NCBI GenBank assembly: GCA_015487975.1
Contig: WFOS01000007.1
Span: forward strand, 1-64,000
Source: Ardenticatena sp.
GTDB lineage: Bacteria > Chloroflexota > Anaerolineae > Ardenticatenales > Ardenticatenaceae
Reading direction: 5' to 3'
DNA length: 64,000 nt
In this document: in pieces, positions 45,952-55,989 of the stretch
Numbering within the stretch: position 1 is the first letter of the stretch
How the letters are laid out: each line of letters begins with the position of its first letter
The notes under the pieces: generated by a model
Database searches by the model: none
Told to the model about the DNA's origin: nothing
Seen by the model: only the letters and a program-made list of their open reading frames with translations
Translations under genes and position numbers: made by a program

Positions 45952-48900
45952 ATGGAAGATTTTCATACTGCCACGGTGTTCGAACGGTTTGCACTCAGCG
46001 ACATTCTGGAACAAGTTCCGGAAGCGTTGCTGAACAAAGCCATCGATCTGCTGGAATCCGGTGCTGTCCACATTCGCAAGCACAAGAAAAACGACGCGAG
46101 TGGCCATGTCGAAGGCGAGAAACGCACGTTCAACGTCACCATCCTGACCACCTCCTCGCGTCTGTACGCTCTGTGCACCTGCAAAGCCAAAGAATACCCT
46201 TTTTGCGAACACAGTATCGCCCTGCTGCTTGCGATCGCTGAAACCAACAATGAGAACGACAAAACAGACGCCGAAGCCCAACTTGCCCTGGACGTTGCGA
46301 TTCTGCTGGAAGATGCACCGCTTACGCAGACACGTCGAACACGACGCACCCCCCCCCCATCGCGCCTGGCTTTTGTCATTGCCTGGGACGGCATGTCAGC
46401 CACTTTGCACCCCGTCGGCTTGATGCTCGACGATGGCGTTCCTGCAACTCCGCAAGCGTTCCTGGCATTCTGGCACCACCAGCCACATGCCGCCCGCAAG
46501 CACCTCAAATTCTTTTCTTCTTCACGCGATCTCGGCGAACATGTGATTGGCACACCGGGGGAACTCGCCCTTGCCCGCTTGCTGGTGCGCACCGATAGCC
46601 TTCGGCGTGCAGGGTACCGCAGCGCCTCCCACAATATGGGTGAACTCCTCGATTTGCTGGCTTCGCTGCACACCACATGGGTCTTTTGGAGTACGACAGA
46701 ACACAAACGCCCATCGCCCCATCTGGAAGGGCCCATCACATTTACCGAAGGCATCGGTGAATGGGTACTGACCTGCGAGGCGGATGAAGACGAAGGCTTG
46801 CATCTGCGCATCAACCTACGCCTGCCAGATGGTGAGCAGGTTGCCGCCAGCAATCTCGAATGCATCACCGCAACCCCCACATGGGTGTACGAACCACGCA
46901 CTCGACGGCTCATACGTGCCACCGAGCCGTTGGATGCTATGCGCATGGGCACCGACATCCACGTGCCACCTTCACTGCGAAAAACGTTCGTCGAAACATA
47001 CCTGCCGCAACTCGCCGAACGGTGGCCAATCGCCGATTCGCCCATCTGGCGTACCATCGAGGGTGTTCCGCCCACCCCGCGGCTCTACCTGTTCGACAAT
47101 GACGGATCCACCATCGGTGCTGAACTCCGCTTTGCCTACGATGGTATCGAAGTGGCAGCCAAACGCACCGTTCCACGCCAAACGTTCACCACCGACGACG
47201 CAGGGCATCTGGTGCAGATACGCCGCGACATAGAGAACGAAACACGCACCATCGAACTGGTGCGGAAGCATGGGCTCAAATACGGGCGTGAAGAAGGCCT
47301 GTTTGCCCTACGCAAGAACACCGACCCCGTGGATTTTCTGCTTCATCACATCCCCATGCTCGCCCGCAAGGGTGTGGAAATCTTTGGCGAAGAAGCGCTC
47401 ACATCCATCAAAGTCAATCGGCGCAAGCCATCCATGCGTCTCTGGATTTCATCCGGCATCGACTGGTTCGACCTGAAAGCCGAAGTGGCCTTTGGGGATG
47501 TGCATGTCTCATTGGCAGAAATTCGCCGTGCGTTGCGGCGTGGCCGCCGATATGTCAAACTTGCCGACGGCTCCATCGGCGAACTCCCAGAAGAGTGGCT
47601 GGAAAAATTCAAGCATGTCTTTGGGCTAGCCGAACTCGCCGACGAGGGGCTGCGTTTTCGCTCCACACAGATTGGCCTGCTGGAAACGCTGCTGGACGAC
47701 GTCGAACGAATCGACGTGGATGAAGAATTCGAGCGCCGGCGGCACCTTCTGCACACGTTCGACGGCATCGAAGATGTGCCCCTGCCACACGGCTTTCAGG
47801 GCGAACTCCGCCCCTACCAGAAAGCGGGCTACAACTGGCTTCACTTCCTGCACCGCTATCACTTCGGTGGTTGCCTCGCCGACGATATGGGGCTTGGAAA
47901 GACGGTGCAGGTGTTGGTGTTTCTGCTCTCGCTGCGTGAAAGTGGGCACGCCAAACATGCCGACCTGGTGATTGTGCCCCGTTCACTGCTGGAAAACTGG
48001 CGCCGCGAAGCAGCACGGTTTACGCCTTCTCTGCGTGTGCTCATCCATGCTGGCCCACAACGCACCGACGACCCGTCGGTTTTCGATCACTACGATCTTG
48101 TGCTCACCACCTATGGCACCGCCCTGCGCGATGCCAAGATGCTGCGCCAGTACCCCTTCCATTACGTCGTTCTGGACGAGTCGCAAGCCATCAAGAACCC
48201 GCTCACCAAGACGGCACGTGCGATACGCCTGCTCAAATCCGACCACCGTCTGGCGATGACGGGGACCCCCGTCGAAAACAACACGACCGAACTCTGGTCA
48301 CTCTTCGCGTTCATCAATCCGGGGTTGCTGGGGAATTTCAAATACTTTCGCGAACACTTTGCCACCCCGATCGAGCGTCTGCAAGATGATGAAACCGCCA
48401 ATTTGCTTCGCAAACTTGTGTATCCCTTCATCCTACGCCGTACCAAAGCACAGGTAGCGCCCGAACTGCCGCCGCGCACCGAGCGCGTCTTCTTCACCGA
48501 GATGAGCGATGAGCAGGCTGCGTTCTACGAACAGTGGCGCACGTACTACCGCAGCTTGCTGTTGGGGCTCATAGAAGAAGAAGACCTCCAACATGCTCGC
48601 ATGAAAGTGCTGGAAGGGCTGTTGCGCCTGCGTCAAATCGCCATCCATCCCAAACTGGTGGACCGCACCTACCAGGGAACATCCGGCAAGTTCGAGCTTC
48701 TTCTGGAAACGCTCGAAACGCTGCGCGAAGAAGGACACAAGGCGCTCATCTTTTCCCAATTCGTCAAAGTGCTGGGGCTTGTGCGTCATGAGCTGGATGC
48801 CCGTGGCATTCCCTATGCCTACCTCGACGGGCAAACGCGCGACCGTCAGGCGATTGTGGACCGCTTCCAGCACGATGAGCATGTTCCGTTCTTCCTCATC

Positions 48901-49188
48901 AGCCTGCGTGCTGGCGGTGTCGGCTTGAACCTCACTGCTGCCGATTACGTCATCCACATCGACCCCTGGTGGAACCCGGCGGTAGAGCAACAGGCCGCCG
49001 ACCGTACGCACCGCATTGGGCAAGAGAAACCGGTCTTCGTCTATCGCCTGATTACGCGCAACACCGTCGAAGAAAAGATTTTGGACTTGCAGGAACGCAA
49101 ACAACAACTTGTGTCGCAACTCATTACAACCGAGGGCGGCATCTTCAAGAACCTGACACCCGAAGACATTGCCATTTTGTTCGAATGA
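45952..49188 (+). CDS. SWIM zinc-finger SNF2-family helicase
   Basis: 1078 residues. A SWIM-type Zn finger near the N-terminus (C75, C77, C85, H87 in CTCKAKEYPFCEH) is followed by a long bacterial SNF2-associated region (about 200-600). The ATPase comes next: LADDMGLGKTVQ (K650), an LDESQAIKNP Walker B box near 742, and the C-terminal helicase lobe (LRAGGVGLNLTAADYVIHIDPWWNPAVEQQAADRTHRIGQ). It is a DNA translocase; the family suggests roles in repair or in remodelling protein-DNA complexes. A run of ten C (46349-46358) lies in the coding frame. The ATG at 45952 has only a weak ribosome site. Confidence 0.92.
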   Translation: MEDFHTATVFERFALSDILEQVPEALLNKAIDLLESGAVHIRKHKKNDASGHVEGEKRTFNVTILTTSSRLYALCTCKAKEYPFCEHSIALLLAIAETNNENDKTDAEAQLALDVAILLEDAPLTQTRRTRRTPPPSRLAFVIAWDGMSATLHPVGLMLDDGVPATPQAFLAFWHHQPHAARKHLKFFSSSRDLGEHVIGTPGELALARLLVRTDSLRRAGYRSASHNMGELLDLLASLHTTWVFWSTTEHKRPSPHLEGPITFTEGIGEWVLTCEADEDEGLHLRINLRLPDGEQVAASNLECITATPTWVYEPRTRRLIRATEPLDAMRMGTDIHVPPSLRKTFVETYLPQLAERWPIADSPIWRTIEGVPPTPRLYLFDNDGSTIGAELRFAYDGIEVAAKRTVPRQTFTTDDAGHLVQIRRDIENETRTIELVRKHGLKYGREEGLFALRKNTDPVDFLLHHIPMLARKGVEIFGEEALTSIKVNRRKPSMRLWISSGIDWFDLKAEVAFGDVHVSLAEIRRALRRGRRYVKLADGSIGELPEEWLEKFKHVFGLAELADEGLRFRSTQIGLLETLLDDVERIDVDEEFERRRHLLHTFDGIEDVPLPHGFQGELRPYQKAGYNWLHFLHRYHFGGCLADDMGLGKTVQVLVFLLSLRESGHAKHADLVIVPRSLLENWRREAARFTPSLRVLIHAGPQRTDDPSVFDHYDLVLTTYGTALRDAKMLRQYPFHYVVLDESQAIKNPLTKTARAIRLLKSDHRLAMTGTPVENNTTELWSLFAFINPGLLGNFKYFREHFATPIERLQDDETANLLRKLVYPFILRRTKAQVAPELPPRTERVFFTEMSDEQAAFYEQWRTYYRSLLLGLIEEEDLQHARMKVLEGLLRLRQIAIHPKLVDRTYQGTSGKFELLLETLETLREEGHKALIFSQFVKVLGLVRHELDARGIPYAYLDGQTRDRQAIVDRFQHDEHVPFFLISLRAGGVGLNLTAADYVIHIDPWWNPAVEQQAADRTHRIGQEKPVFVYRLITRNTVEEKILDLQERKQQLVSQLITTEGGIFKNLTPEDIAILFE

Positions 49189-49201
49189 GGGGAAACAGGC
49201 G

Positions 49202-50182
49202 ATGAGCACCGAACCTCGTTCCGCAACCGCCAATGCTGGCGCCAATATCGCGCTCATCAAATACTGGGGCGTGCGCGACAGTGCCCTCAACATTCCGCTG
49301 AACGACAGTGTCTCGTTCACACTGGACACAACCCGCACGACCACCACCGTGACCTTCGACCCGGCCTTGCCGGCGGATGAACTGGTGATTGGTGGCAAGC
49401 CGGCCACGCCCGCAGCCACGGAACGCGCCTCGCGTCATCTTGACATTCTGCGCAACATGGCGGGGCTCACATGGCGGGCACGCATCGTCTCCGAAAACAC
49501 CTTCCCAATGGGAGCGGGGATTGCCAGCAGTGCCTCGGCATTTGCGGCGCTGACGGTGGCGGCGGCTGCTGCGTTGGGGCTCTCACTCGACACACGCACA
49601 CTCAGCCGCATTGCGCGGCGTGGTTCTGGTTCAGCGGCACGCTCCATCGAAGGTGGGTTCGTCTGGTGGCACGCCGGTCAGGACGATGCGTCATCCTTCG
49701 CTGAACAAATTGCCCCTCCCGACCACTGGGACCTCTACGACGTGGTTGCCGTGGTCGAAGAGAGTGAAAAAAAGGTTTCGTCGGCACAAGGGCATTTGCT
49801 GGCCAAAACTAGTCCATTTCTGGAAACACGGCTCTCGCTGGTGCAGAACGCATTACCGAATGTGCGCCAGGCCATTCTCGACCGCGATTTGGCGACGCTT
49901 GGCCCACTCATCGAAACCGATGCCCTTGCCATGCACTTCGTGATGATGAGCAGCCATCCCCGGCTCTACTACTGGACAGGCGCAACGCTGGAAATTCTGC
50001 AAGCCGTGGAAAAGTGGCGCAATGATGGGCTCCCTGTCTGGTTCACCATCGATGCCGGTCCCAACGTGCATCTCATTTGCGAAGCCAAGCACCATCAGGC
50101 GCTTGTCGCTGCCGTGCGTGCGCTTCCCGTCGTGCGCGACCTCATCATCGCCCGCCCCGGGCCGGGCGCATTCTTGCTTTGA
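49202..50182 (+). CDS. mvaD: Mevalonate-pathway decarboxylase (MvaD-like GHMP enzyme)
   Basis: 326 residues with the decarboxylase start ANANIALIKYWGVRD and the loop FPMGAGIASSASAFAAL that binds phosphate. RRGSGSAARSIEGGFVWW and TIDAGPNVH are shared by all members. It converts a phosphorylated mevalonate to an isopentenyl product and CO2 for isoprenoids. In the Chloroflexota member Roseiflexus, a close relative acts on phosphomevalonate rather than the diphosphate, so the exact substrate is open. The ATG at 49202 follows GAGGGGAAACAGGCG; the gap to the SNF2 gene is 13 bases. Confidence 0.9.
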   Translation: MSTEPRSATANAGANIALIKYWGVRDSALNIPLNDSVSFTLDTTRTTTTVTFDPALPADELVIGGKPATPAATERASRHLDILRNMAGLTWRARIVSENTFPMGAGIASSASAFAALTVAAAAALGLSLDTRTLSRIARRGSGSAARSIEGGFVWWHAGQDDASSFAEQIAPPDHWDLYDVVAVVEESEKKVSSAQGHLLAKTSPFLETRLSLVQNALPNVRQAILDRDLATLGPLIETDALAMHFVMMSSHPRLYYWTGATLEILQAVEKWRNDGLPVWFTIDAGPNVHLICEAKHHQALVAAVRALPVVRDLIIARPGPGAFLL

Positions 50183-50192
50183 CGTGGCACGT

Positions 50193-51023
50193 TCATAACG
50201 TGTCGGGGACAAGTGTCAGCGGCACCCCCATCTCCGGGGGAAACGCCACCGTGGCAGTGCCATGCGCATCGTGTGTACGCATTTCCAGTGCCCACGGGCG
50301 GGCTGAACGTTGCCCGAGCGCGGCGCGTTCCTCATCGGTGAGCGGCTCACGCACTTCTACCCGTGTTGCCCCAAGCGTAAACAAGATGCCATGTTCATCG
50401 AAACGCACCGGAGAAACATCCAGCAGCATTTCGTAATGCGCGGCTGTTTCTGCTGGGCGACGCGCCAACACCACTATCTTGCGAATACTGTACGCCCGGT
50501 TGGGATGCGCCGCCCATTCCGGGGGGACACGCCACTCACGCGGGGTCAGATCTTGAATGAAGAACGGCAAATCGGGATCGCGCGGTGTGACGGTTATCCA
50601 GCGCACTTCGCGACCATCAGGGCGTGCGCGCGAGCCTTCGGCGGGCGGTGTCATCGCCAGCCCGCGTGCTTCGGCAGCTTCGGCTGCCGCAGCAGCATCT
50701 TCGACATCGACGGCAAAATCCTGCAAGCCATAAGGCCCCAACGCATAGCGCACCATGCGCTTCTGAATGGGCGAAAATCCCGTCATGGCCCCATCCAACA
50801 ATCCCACACGTGCCGCCGCTCGCAACGCCGACCAGCGCACGGCATTCGTCGGTGCCAGCAGCTCAATGTACGTCCCATCTTCCAGCACGATAAGCGCATT
50901 GTGAGTCAGCCCGCCTGCATGGATCCCACCTTCGACAACATGAAACCCCGCCGATTGCCACGCATCCACAGCCGCTTCGAGGGAAGGGACACCAACCACC
51001 AGATGATCAATGCCAATCCCCAT
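50193..51023 (-). CDS. VOC/glyoxalase-like domain protein
   Basis: 276 residues with a vicinal-oxygen-chelate start, IDHLVVGVPSLEAAVDAWQSAGFHVVEGGIH, and a second betaalpha-beta module (about 165-270). This is the Glyoxalase_3-type arrangement of two paired modules. H8 and E77 (YIEL) are candidate metal ligands. The ATG at 51023 has AAAGGAGG and was chosen over an upstream Met that lacks one. It converges with mvaD, with 10 bases between stops and a small hairpin (50188-50202) over them. No substrate can be given. Confidence 0.75.
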   Translation of the reverse strand: MGIGIDHLVVGVPSLEAAVDAWQSAGFHVVEGGIHAGGLTHNALIVLEDGTYIELLAPTNAVRWSALRAAARVGLLDGAMTGFSPIQKRMVRYALGPYGLQDFAVDVEDAAAAAEAAEARGLAMTPPAEGSRARPDGREVRWITVTPRDPDLPFFIQDLTPREWRVPPEWAAHPNRAYSIRKIVVLARRPAETAAHYEMLLDVSPVRFDEHGILFTLGATRVEVREPLTDEERAALGQRSARPWALEMRTHDAHGTATVAFPPEMGVPLTLVPDTL

Positions 51024-51141
51024 ACCAACCTCCTTTGCACGATACAAGGGCTCATATCTCCTATGCAAGACGTACCACGCAATGGGTGGCGCGTCAAACA
51101 GGCGTATACACGCCCTGTTTGTTCCTTTCTTCACGTGCAAA

Positions 51142-51169
51142 TTGCGCATTTATGCGCTTCTTGTATAAT
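51142..51169 (+). promoter_or_regulatory. Promoter of the S1-domain gene with palindromic spacer
   Basis: TTGCGC (51142-51147), 16-base spacer, perfect TATAAT (51164-51169). A palindrome, GCGCAT-TT-ATGCGC (51144-51157), overlaps the -35 and spacer and could be an operator. Confidence 0.75.
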
Positions 51170-51235
51170 GCCGGATTAGCCTATGATTCGGAAGAATCAG
51201 CGATTTGAAAATCTTTTTGGAAAAGGAGACGCACG

Positions 51236-52156
51236 ATGAGCGAGCACATCGAACCGCAGGCTCCGGAGGTGGCCGAAACGCCCACGGAGACCACGGAAGA
51301 ACGACTGTCCGCCGAAGTTGCCGAAGCGACCGTAGCCGAAACCCCCGAAACCACGAACGAGCCCACTTCCGCCCCCGAGGCCACGAGCGAGAAGCCCAAG
51401 AAACGCCGCCGACGCCGCAAGTCGCGCAAGCAACAGCGCGAAATCTCGGTGCATATGGATGAATTGACGCCAGGCATGGAACTCAAGGGCATCGTGCGCA
51501 GCACGCAAGACTACGGCGCTTTCGTGGACATCGGGGCGGAAACCGACGGTCTGGTGCACATCTCAGAACTCAAAGATGGCTTCGTCGAAAAAGTCGAAGA
51601 CGTGGTTTCCGTAGGCGACGAAGTCACCGTCTGGGTCAAAGAAGTGGACCTGGAACGCAAACGCATCAGCCTGACGATGATCGACCCCAACACGCCGCGC
51701 GAATCCCGCCGCGAAGAAGACGACGGCAAGTTGCGCTTGCGCGACATCGAAGAAGGACAGGAATTCACGGGGATTGTGACCAGCATCGTAGAATTCGGCG
51801 CCTTCGTGGATATCGGCGCTGAAACCGATGGCCTGGTGCACATCTCGGAATTGAGCGACGAGCGCGTCAACCGTGTCGAAGACGTGGTCGAAGTCGGGCA
51901 GGAAGTCAAAGTCCGTATCATCGGCATCGACCGCAAGCGCAAGCGCATCAGCCTGAGCATGCGCGAGCCACGCGAAACGATCGAGTACACCTTCGACGAT
52001 GAAGACGACGAACAACCCGTTTCGCTCTTCGCGCTGGCACTGGCACGTGCTCAGGAACGCGCCAAGAACAAGCGCAAGAAGAAACAAGCCGCCGAAGAAA
52101 ACCCTCTGGACGACATCATTCGCCGCACCATCGAGCAATTGAAAGCCGACCAGTAA
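51236..52156 (+). CDS. Protein with two S1 RNA-binding domains
   Basis: 306 residues. An acidic Thr/Glu/Pro-rich N-terminal tail (1-53), a very basic patch ([14 protein letters not shown], 54-68), then two S1 domains (about 78-150 and 168-240), each with [28 protein letters not shown] and KRISL ends. The C-terminal tail is basic and disordered-looking. Paired S1 domains resemble part of ribosomal protein S1, but the protein is half its size. A role in mRNA binding or translation is likely. The promoter is strong and has an operator-like palindrome; a terminator follows, so it is a single-gene unit. Confidence 0.85.
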   Translation: MSEHIEPQAPEVAETPTETTEERLSAEVAEATVAETPETTNEPTSAPEATSEKPKKRRRRRKSRKQQREISVHMDELTPGMELKGIVRSTQDYGAFVDIGAETDGLVHISELKDGFVEKVEDVVSVGDEVTVWVKEVDLERKRISLTMIDPNTPRESRREEDDGKLRLRDIEEGQEFTGIVTSIVEFGAFVDIGAETDGLVHISELSDERVNRVEDVVEVGQEVKVRIIGIDRKRKRISLSMREPRETIEYTFDDEDDEQPVSLFALALARAQERAKNKRKKKQAAEENPLDDIIRRTIEQLKADQ

Positions 52157-52177
52157 GCGAGACAGTCGCACAAAAGT

Positions 52178-52206
52178 CGCCGCTCTCTTTCGGAGCGGCG
52201 TTTTTT
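52178..52206 (+). terminator. Terminator of the S1-domain gene
   Basis: CGCCGCTC pairs with GAGCGGCG around a 7-base loop and is followed by six T. Confidence 0.93.
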
Positions 52207-52245
52207 CTGTCTCGCCTGCCAACTATCGAACAGAAGGAGCGCCGT

Positions 52246-53808
52246 ATGGTCTCGCGTCGTCTCTTCCTGACACTCATCTTGTCGGCCTGGTGGCTGTTGC
52301 TGGCATGCCAACCAGCCACACCTGCGCCAACAGCCTCACCCATCGAGTCTTCCACAACCACGCCACCCCCAACCAACACACCCGCCAATACGATGGACAC
52401 GTCAACCACAGACAACGTGCGCCACATGACCATCCTCTACACCAACGACGAGCATGGCTGGCTCGAACCCCACGAACGTGACGGGCGCCGCGTAGGGGGT
52501 GTCGCCGAATTGCTGACCCGCTGGCGCACCGAAGAAGGCTACACCCCTACTGACGAAGCGTTTTTGGTGTTGAGTGGTGGCGACAATTGGACAGGTCCCG
52601 CCATTTCATCCTTCTTCGAAGGTGAATCGGCATACGAAGTCATGGATGCGTTGGGGTATGACGCCGCAGCCATCGGCAATCACGAATTCGATTTTGGGCT
52701 AGATCTGCTCAAAGCACGCATGGCGGAAGGCATCATCCCCTACGTGGCAACCAACATCGTGGATGCCGAGACAGGCGACATTCCCGACGGGTTCACCCCC
52801 TCCATGGTGCTCGAAGCCAATGGCGTGCGCGTAGGGCTGTTGGGATTGACCACGACATCCACGCCCTACACCACCAAACCGAACAACGTCGCTTCACTGC
52901 GTTTTCGCCCCTACGATGAAACCCTGCGCGAATGGGTTCCCCGTCTGAACGAAGCCGGCGTGGATTTGATTGTGGTGCTTGGGCACATCTGCCTGGATGA
53001 GATTCGAGCACTCCTCCCCACTGCCACCCAATTGGGTGTCGATGTGCTGACGGGTGGGCATTGTAACGAGTTCGTCGCCAACGAACGCGACGGCGTGTAC
53101 ATCCTCATCGGCGGCAAGCATTGGGAATCCTACGCCCGCCTCGATCTGGATGTGGACGTTGCCACCGACCGCATCGTCTCAGCCCGCGCTACCCTGCGCG
53201 AACACTCCCCCGACGGCTTTGCACCCGACACCGATGTCGCTGCGATTGTGGAGCGCTGGCGTGCCGCCGCTGCTGACGTGCTGGAAGACCCCATCGGCTA
53301 CACCGAAAGCGGCATCAAACGGGGAAGCGCGCTCTACAATCTGGTGACCGACGCATGGCGGTTCGCCTATCCAAGTGCGGACATTGCCTACACCAATCTG
53401 GGTGGCTTTCGGGCGGATCTGACGCCTGGTGTCATCACAGTTGGCGATGTGTACGGCGTTCTGCCCTTCGACAATACACTGGTTGACGTGGAAGTCACTG
53501 GTCAGGAGATTCTTGACAACTTCGCCTGCTGCGGGGGCACATTCAGCGGCATGCGCTTCCAGGGCGGTACATTCGTGCTCGACGACGGCAGCCCACTCGA
53601 CCGCGCAGCCACTTACCACGTACTCATCAACGATTTCATGTTTGCTGGCGGTGATGGATATTTATTTGGCGAACAAGACCCCGACGGGTACGATACAACT
53701 ATCCCGTGGCAACAACCAGTCATCGAATACATTCGGACACTCGACACATCGCCCCAACAACCACTCGAAACGCACATTGACACATCACATCGAGGCTGGC
53801 GACGTTGA
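52246..53808 (+). CDS. 5'-nucleotidase/2',3'-cyclic phosphodiesterase lipoprotein (UshA-like)
   Basis: 520 residues. A signal peptide ends in lipobox LLLAC21, followed by a Pro/Thr linker typical of exported proteins here. The metallophosphatase domain (about 60-290) has the dimetal motifs YTNDEHGWLEP, SGGDNWTG, GNHEFDFG and a GH(x)CNEF segment near the end. The C-terminal 5'-nucleotidase domain (about 320-500) includes LVTDAWRFAYPSADIAYTN and NFAFAGGDGY-type motifs that bind the base. It removes phosphate from extracellular nucleotides and anchors by a lipidated Cys. A CC repeat (residues 425-426 region) is unremarkable. Confidence 0.9.
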   Translation: MVSRRLFLTLILSAWWLLLACQPATPAPTASPIESSTTTPPPTNTPANTMDTSTTDNVRHMTILYTNDEHGWLEPHERDGRRVGGVAELLTRWRTEEGYTPTDEAFLVLSGGDNWTGPAISSFFEGESAYEVMDALGYDAAAIGNHEFDFGLDLLKARMAEGIIPYVATNIVDAETGDIPDGFTPSMVLEANGVRVGLLGLTTTSTPYTTKPNNVASLRFRPYDETLREWVPRLNEAGVDLIVVLGHICLDEIRALLPTATQLGVDVLTGGHCNEFVANERDGVYILIGGKHWESYARLDLDVDVATDRIVSARATLREHSPDGFAPDTDVAAIVERWRAAAADVLEDPIGYTESGIKRGSALYNLVTDAWRFAYPSADIAYTNLGGFRADLTPGVITVGDVYGVLPFDNTLVDVEVTGQEILDNFACCGGTFSGMRFQGGTFVLDDGSPLDRAATYHVLINDFMFAGGDGYLFGEQDPDGYDTTIPWQQPVIEYIRTLDTSPQQPLETHIDTSHRGWRR

Positions 53809-53817
53809 ACAACCAGC

Positions 53818-54894
53818 ATGAATCAGAAACCGTTTTCGTTTGAATCCATCTTCACCATCACGTGGCGCACAATACGGGCTACGTTGAGCGACCCTGTGCG
53901 CCGCTTTCAATTTTCACTCCTGTTGCTAGTATGTGTCATGCTGGCGGGGACAGTTGGCTACGTGCTGCTAGAAGGGCTGACCTGGATTGATGCTCTCTAC
54001 ATGACCGTGATCACCCTGACGACAGTTGGCTTTGGAGAAGTGCGCCCGCTCTCACACACAGGGCGACTTTTCACCATCATGCTCATTCTCGTTGGGGTAG
54101 GCACAGTCGCCTGGGCAGTGCAAAATGCAGTCGAAATTATTTTGGGAGAACGCCTCTGGCAATCGGTGCAACAGCGCCGCTTGGAGGAAGCGCGCATGAA
54201 ACTGAACAACCACTACATCATCGCAGGCTATGGGCGCATGGGACAACAGGTGGTGCGTGATTTGAAACGCCATGGCGTCCCCTTCCTCGTCATCGACAGC
54301 AACCCCGAGATTCAGGAAGCCCTGATCGAACACGGCATCCCCTTTCTGATCGGCGACGCCACACAGGACGACACGCTCCTCGAAGCAGGGATCGAACGTG
54401 CCCAAGGCTTCGTTGCCGCGTTGAGCAGCGATGCCGATAACGTGCTCGCCGTCCTGACCGCCCGCGGGCTGAACCCCAATTTGCGGATCACCGCACGCGC
54501 ATCGAACGCACGCACCGAAAGCAAATTGCGCCGTGCTGGTGCAGACCGTGTTGTCAGCCCGTACACCATCGGCGGCCACCGTCTCACGCTCGCCACGCTG
54601 CGCCCCACCGTCCATGATTTTTTCGAGAGCATGTTCCACGAAACGGACAGCGATATAGACATTGGCGAGTTGACCATCGGCAACCATTCTCCCCTGGCGG
54701 GGCAAACGCTCAGCGGATGTGATCTGCGCCGTGTGTGGCATGTGAACGTCATTGGGGTTCGCCGTACTGATGGGCGTTTCCTTTTCAATCCCCCTGCCGA
54801 CTACGTGATCGCACCAGGTGAAACCCTCATCGTGATGGGGCCAGCCGAACAAATCCGAGCGCTTGAAGAACGTAATCAATCGCATATTATCTGA
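53818..54894 (+). CDS. Two-helix K+ channel with RCK/TrkA regulatory domain
   Basis: 358 residues. Transmembrane helix 1 (about 31-52), the pore loop and selectivity filter TTVGFGE (68-74), helix 2 (about 85-108), an RCK N-domain with IAGYGRMGQQVVRDL (about 132-150) and the acidic IDSNPE turn, and a C-terminal TrkA_C domain (about 270-350). It conducts K+ with gating through the ligand-binding ring formed by eight RCK domains. It begins 9 bases after the nucleotidase gene, so both may share a transcript. The filter Phe in place of the usual Tyr is common in RCK channels. Confidence 0.92.
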   Translation: MNQKPFSFESIFTITWRTIRATLSDPVRRFQFSLLLLVCVMLAGTVGYVLLEGLTWIDALYMTVITLTTVGFGEVRPLSHTGRLFTIMLILVGVGTVAWAVQNAVEIILGERLWQSVQQRRLEEARMKLNNHYIIAGYGRMGQQVVRDLKRHGVPFLVIDSNPEIQEALIEHGIPFLIGDATQDDTLLEAGIERAQGFVAALSSDADNVLAVLTARGLNPNLRITARASNARTESKLRRAGADRVVSPYTIGGHRLTLATLRPTVHDFFESMFHETDSDIDIGELTIGNHSPLAGQTLSGCDLRRVWHVNVIGVRRTDGRFLFNPPADYVIAPGETLIVMGPAEQIRALEERNQSHII

Positions 54895-54936
54895 AACAGA
54901 CCGCGACGGAAGAATGCCAGGAACAGAGGGACACTC

Positions 54937-55983
54937 ATGAACGAAATCAACATTGGAATTGCCTTATCCGACCTGAATTTGGCCGACCAACCATCACGCC
55001 TCCATGTCCCCGACGACCTTATGGCGTATGCGCATCGGTTCAGCAACACTCTGCAAACCGAAACTGTCTTTTTCGAATTGCAGCCCGAAGCACGCTTTGT
55101 CAACCTCACCGCCTATCCCGACCAGTTTCAGGGGAATTTGCACAATCCCTGGCTGAAAATCATGTACACCGAGCATGCCTTGCAACGCTTTTTGCGCAGC
55201 GATACGATGCGCATTGGCCTGCATATGCCCACCACTGGACGCGACCCGCTCAGCAGCAATTTTTATGCCAAGTATCGCGCGCTGGAAGAGACAAAGCGTG
55301 TGATGGATCTGGCACACGCCATCCAGGCGGACTACATGGTCTTTCACCTGGCAACACGCGACAAATGGACCTGGGAACGCCAAGATCAGGTGAACAAAGG
55401 GTTGAAAATGTACAAAGAGATTGCTGCCTACTACGCTTCACGTGGCTACACGTTTACGCCACTCATCGAAGTGCTGCCCTATCCGCGTTTCCCTGCTCAT
55501 GGCGGCGAGCTGGTGTCGATTTTCAATCAAGCGCAGCACATTCTGCACAACACCCGTATTGCCTTCAACATCTCTCACTTGTGGCAAACCTATCGGCGGC
55601 TGATGAGCCTGGGGCAATGGGATGAACGCGTCTCGTTCTTAGAGCACCTCGAATACAGCCTGAGCAATGTCTGTGAGGGGATTCACGTCATCCAACTTGG
55701 TGGGTGCTGGGAAAGTGAAACGCACGCTATTCCAGGACTGCACCCGCAACAAAACCCCTTCGATTCGCCCCTCAAATTGCGCGAGTCACCGGGGATCTAC
55801 GCCGAATCGGGGGAAATCAATCTCAACGGCGTACTCGACCTGGTGGTGAAGTACACGCTCGGTATCGGGCGGCCATTACACCTCATCCTCGATATTCGCG
55901 ACCGCGACATCTCGCAGGTGTTGGAAGCCGCACGCCAGATTCGTGCCGATATTTTGCAACGTGTGCGCGAACGTTTCATGTGA
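54937..55983 (+). CDS. Xylose-isomerase-like TIM-barrel protein
   Basis: 348 residues. The alternating strand-helix pattern and motifs such as RIGLHMPTTGRD, DYMVFHLATRDKW, FTPLIEVLP and IAFNISHLWQTY fit the AP endonuclease/xylose isomerase-like family (sugar isomerases, epimerases, nucleases). Residues at strand ends (His, Glu, Asp) could form a metal site. No substrate can be named. The ATG at 54937 has no strong ribosome site. A perfect hairpin ends the gene. Confidence 0.7.
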   Translation: MNEINIGIALSDLNLADQPSRLHVPDDLMAYAHRFSNTLQTETVFFELQPEARFVNLTAYPDQFQGNLHNPWLKIMYTEHALQRFLRSDTMRIGLHMPTTGRDPLSSNFYAKYRALEETKRVMDLAHAIQADYMVFHLATRDKWTWERQDQVNKGLKMYKEIAAYYASRGYTFTPLIEVLPYPRFPAHGGELVSIFNQAQHILHNTRIAFNISHLWQTYRRLMSLGQWDERVSFLEHLEYSLSNVCEGIHVIQLGGCWESETHAIPGLHPQQNPFDSPLKLRESPGIYAESGEINLNGVLDLVVKYTLGIGRPLHLILDIRDRDISQVLEAARQIRADILQRVRERFM

Positions 55984-55989
55984 ACACCC

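Noticed and set aside
49766-49780. A7-G slip motif inside the mvaD gene
   Set aside because: A -1 shift would hit a stop within about 15 codons and lose an essential domain, with no downstream frame to join.
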